The translations under genes and the position numbers were made by a program. A model generated the notes under the pieces. That model did not search any database. It was not told where the DNA came from and saw only the letters and a list, made by a program, of their open reading frames with translations. Of a stretch of 64,000 nucleotides of DNA, positions 63,713 to 64,000 are shown piece after piece. The DNA is from Flavobacterium sp. Root186 (GTDB lineage Bacteria; Bacteroidota; Bacteroidia; Flavobacteriales; Flavobacteriaceae), in contig NZ_LMHW01000010.1 of NCBI RefSeq assembly GCF_001428525.1, positions 615,177 to 679,176 of the forward strand, read 5' to 3'. Numbering within the stretch: position 1 is the first letter of the stretch; every line of letters begins with the position of its first letter.

Positions 63713-64000
63713 ATGAAATACAACAGATGTGGAAGAAGCGGTTTATTACTGCCTGAGATTTCCTTAGGGTTATGGCATAACTTCGGTTCAGTAGATAATT
63801 TTGAAAATGCAGAAAGTATTGCCGTAGAAGCTTTTGATAAAGGAATTACCCATTTTGATCTGGCGAATAATTACGGACCGGTTCCCGGTTCTGCCGAGGA
63901 AAATTTTGGAAAAATATTATGGCACAATTTTCAGGGAAATCTGCGTGATGAAATCGTCATTTCTACAAAAGCAGGCTACACCATGTGGAATGGTCCTTAC
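63713..64000 (+). CDS. aldo-keto reductase, YghZ/Gpr type (cut by the window end)
   Basis: The first 96 residues are visible and the rest lies outside the window. MKYNRCGRSGLLLPEISLGL is the family start. The NADPH/active-site Asp-Tyr context is in GITHFDLANNYGPVPGSAEE. ISTKAGYTMWNGPY closely matches L-glyceraldehyde-3-phosphate reductase (YghZ) wording. In this context it may reduce an aldehyde formed during sugar use, but YghZ relatives have broad substrate ranges. The ATG at 63713 was read directly; a transcript link with the GH3 gene is unclear because of the repeat between them. Confidence 0.85.
   Translation, partial: MKYNRCGRSGLLLPEISLGLWHNFGSVDNFENAESIAVEAFDKGITHFDLANNYGPVPGSAEENFGKILWHNFQGNLRDEIVISTKAGYTMWNGPY

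Overview
The window looks like chromosomal DNA of a Flavobacterium or close relative (Bacteroidota, Flavobacteriia). It is AT-rich with long AT-rich gaps. Shine-Dalgarno sites are weak or absent. Promoters of the Bacteroidota type (TTTG, 16-22 nt, TAnnTTTG) are visible. A protein with a type IX secretion (T9SS) sorting domain, a TonB-dependent receptor, a SecA of more than 1100 residues, bacillithiol synthesis (BshC) and the rpmB-rpmG-DUF4295-ftsY order all fit. I saw no tRNA, rRNA, CRISPR array, insertion sequence or prophage. Most of the window reads as core chromosome with small accessory islands.

Region by region. 1-2900 (minus): purB, then a sirtuin overlapping a di-iron fatty-acid hydroxylase family protein. 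3.2-5.5 kb (plus): a compact APS kinase / Asp-Asn hydroxylase-like / sulfotransferase-like cluster, the best candidate for an undescribed pathway. 5.6-7.9 kb: trmH, a YARHG lipoprotein and a DUF2306 membrane protein. 8.1-12.4 kb (minus): a probable metal or metallophore uptake module made of a small Cys-motif protein, a TonB receptor and a PepSY membrane protein. 12.6-23 kb (mostly minus): secA, DUF2795, cobalamin adenosyltransferase, a LolD/MacB-like ATPase, an alpha/beta hydrolase, a methyltransferase, an FKBP lipoprotein and an ABC-F ATPase. 23-34.6 kb: small membrane proteins, a PHP phosphoesterase with a secreted partner, a HGSNAT-like membrane acyltransferase, a BamA-like barrel, a GT2 enzyme, a dehydrogenase E2, a DnaQ-like exonuclease, an FAH-family hydrolase and an HPt protein. 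34.8-38.8 kb: cinA, rpmB, rpmG, DUF4295, ftsY, a 59-residue membrane protein and an archaemetzincin-like lipoprotein. 38.8-47.8 kb: a beta-lactamase-fold hydrolase, lipoproteins, DUF721, ndk, a second HGSNAT-like protein, bshC and an MHS-type transporter. 47.9-58.2 kb: a 1352-residue T9SS cargo, a radical SAM protein with unusual cysteine spacing, an MBL hydrolase, a two-component system, DUF1573 and NlpC/P60 proteins. 58.4-64 kb (plus): a carbohydrate block (CE2-like esterase, sialate-O-acetylesterase family, GH3 beta-glucosidase, and an aldo-keto reductase cut by the window end).

The intergenic DNA is unusually rich in short structured repeats. They include word-doublet hairpins, a 36-nt CTTAG element present four times with its 3' end close to gene edges, nested inverted repeats, and one element that resembles (from memory) the Flavo-1 RNA. 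One repeat of this vocabulary lies in frame inside the radical SAM gene. Together they form a dispersed repeat system that the gene annotation does not explain.
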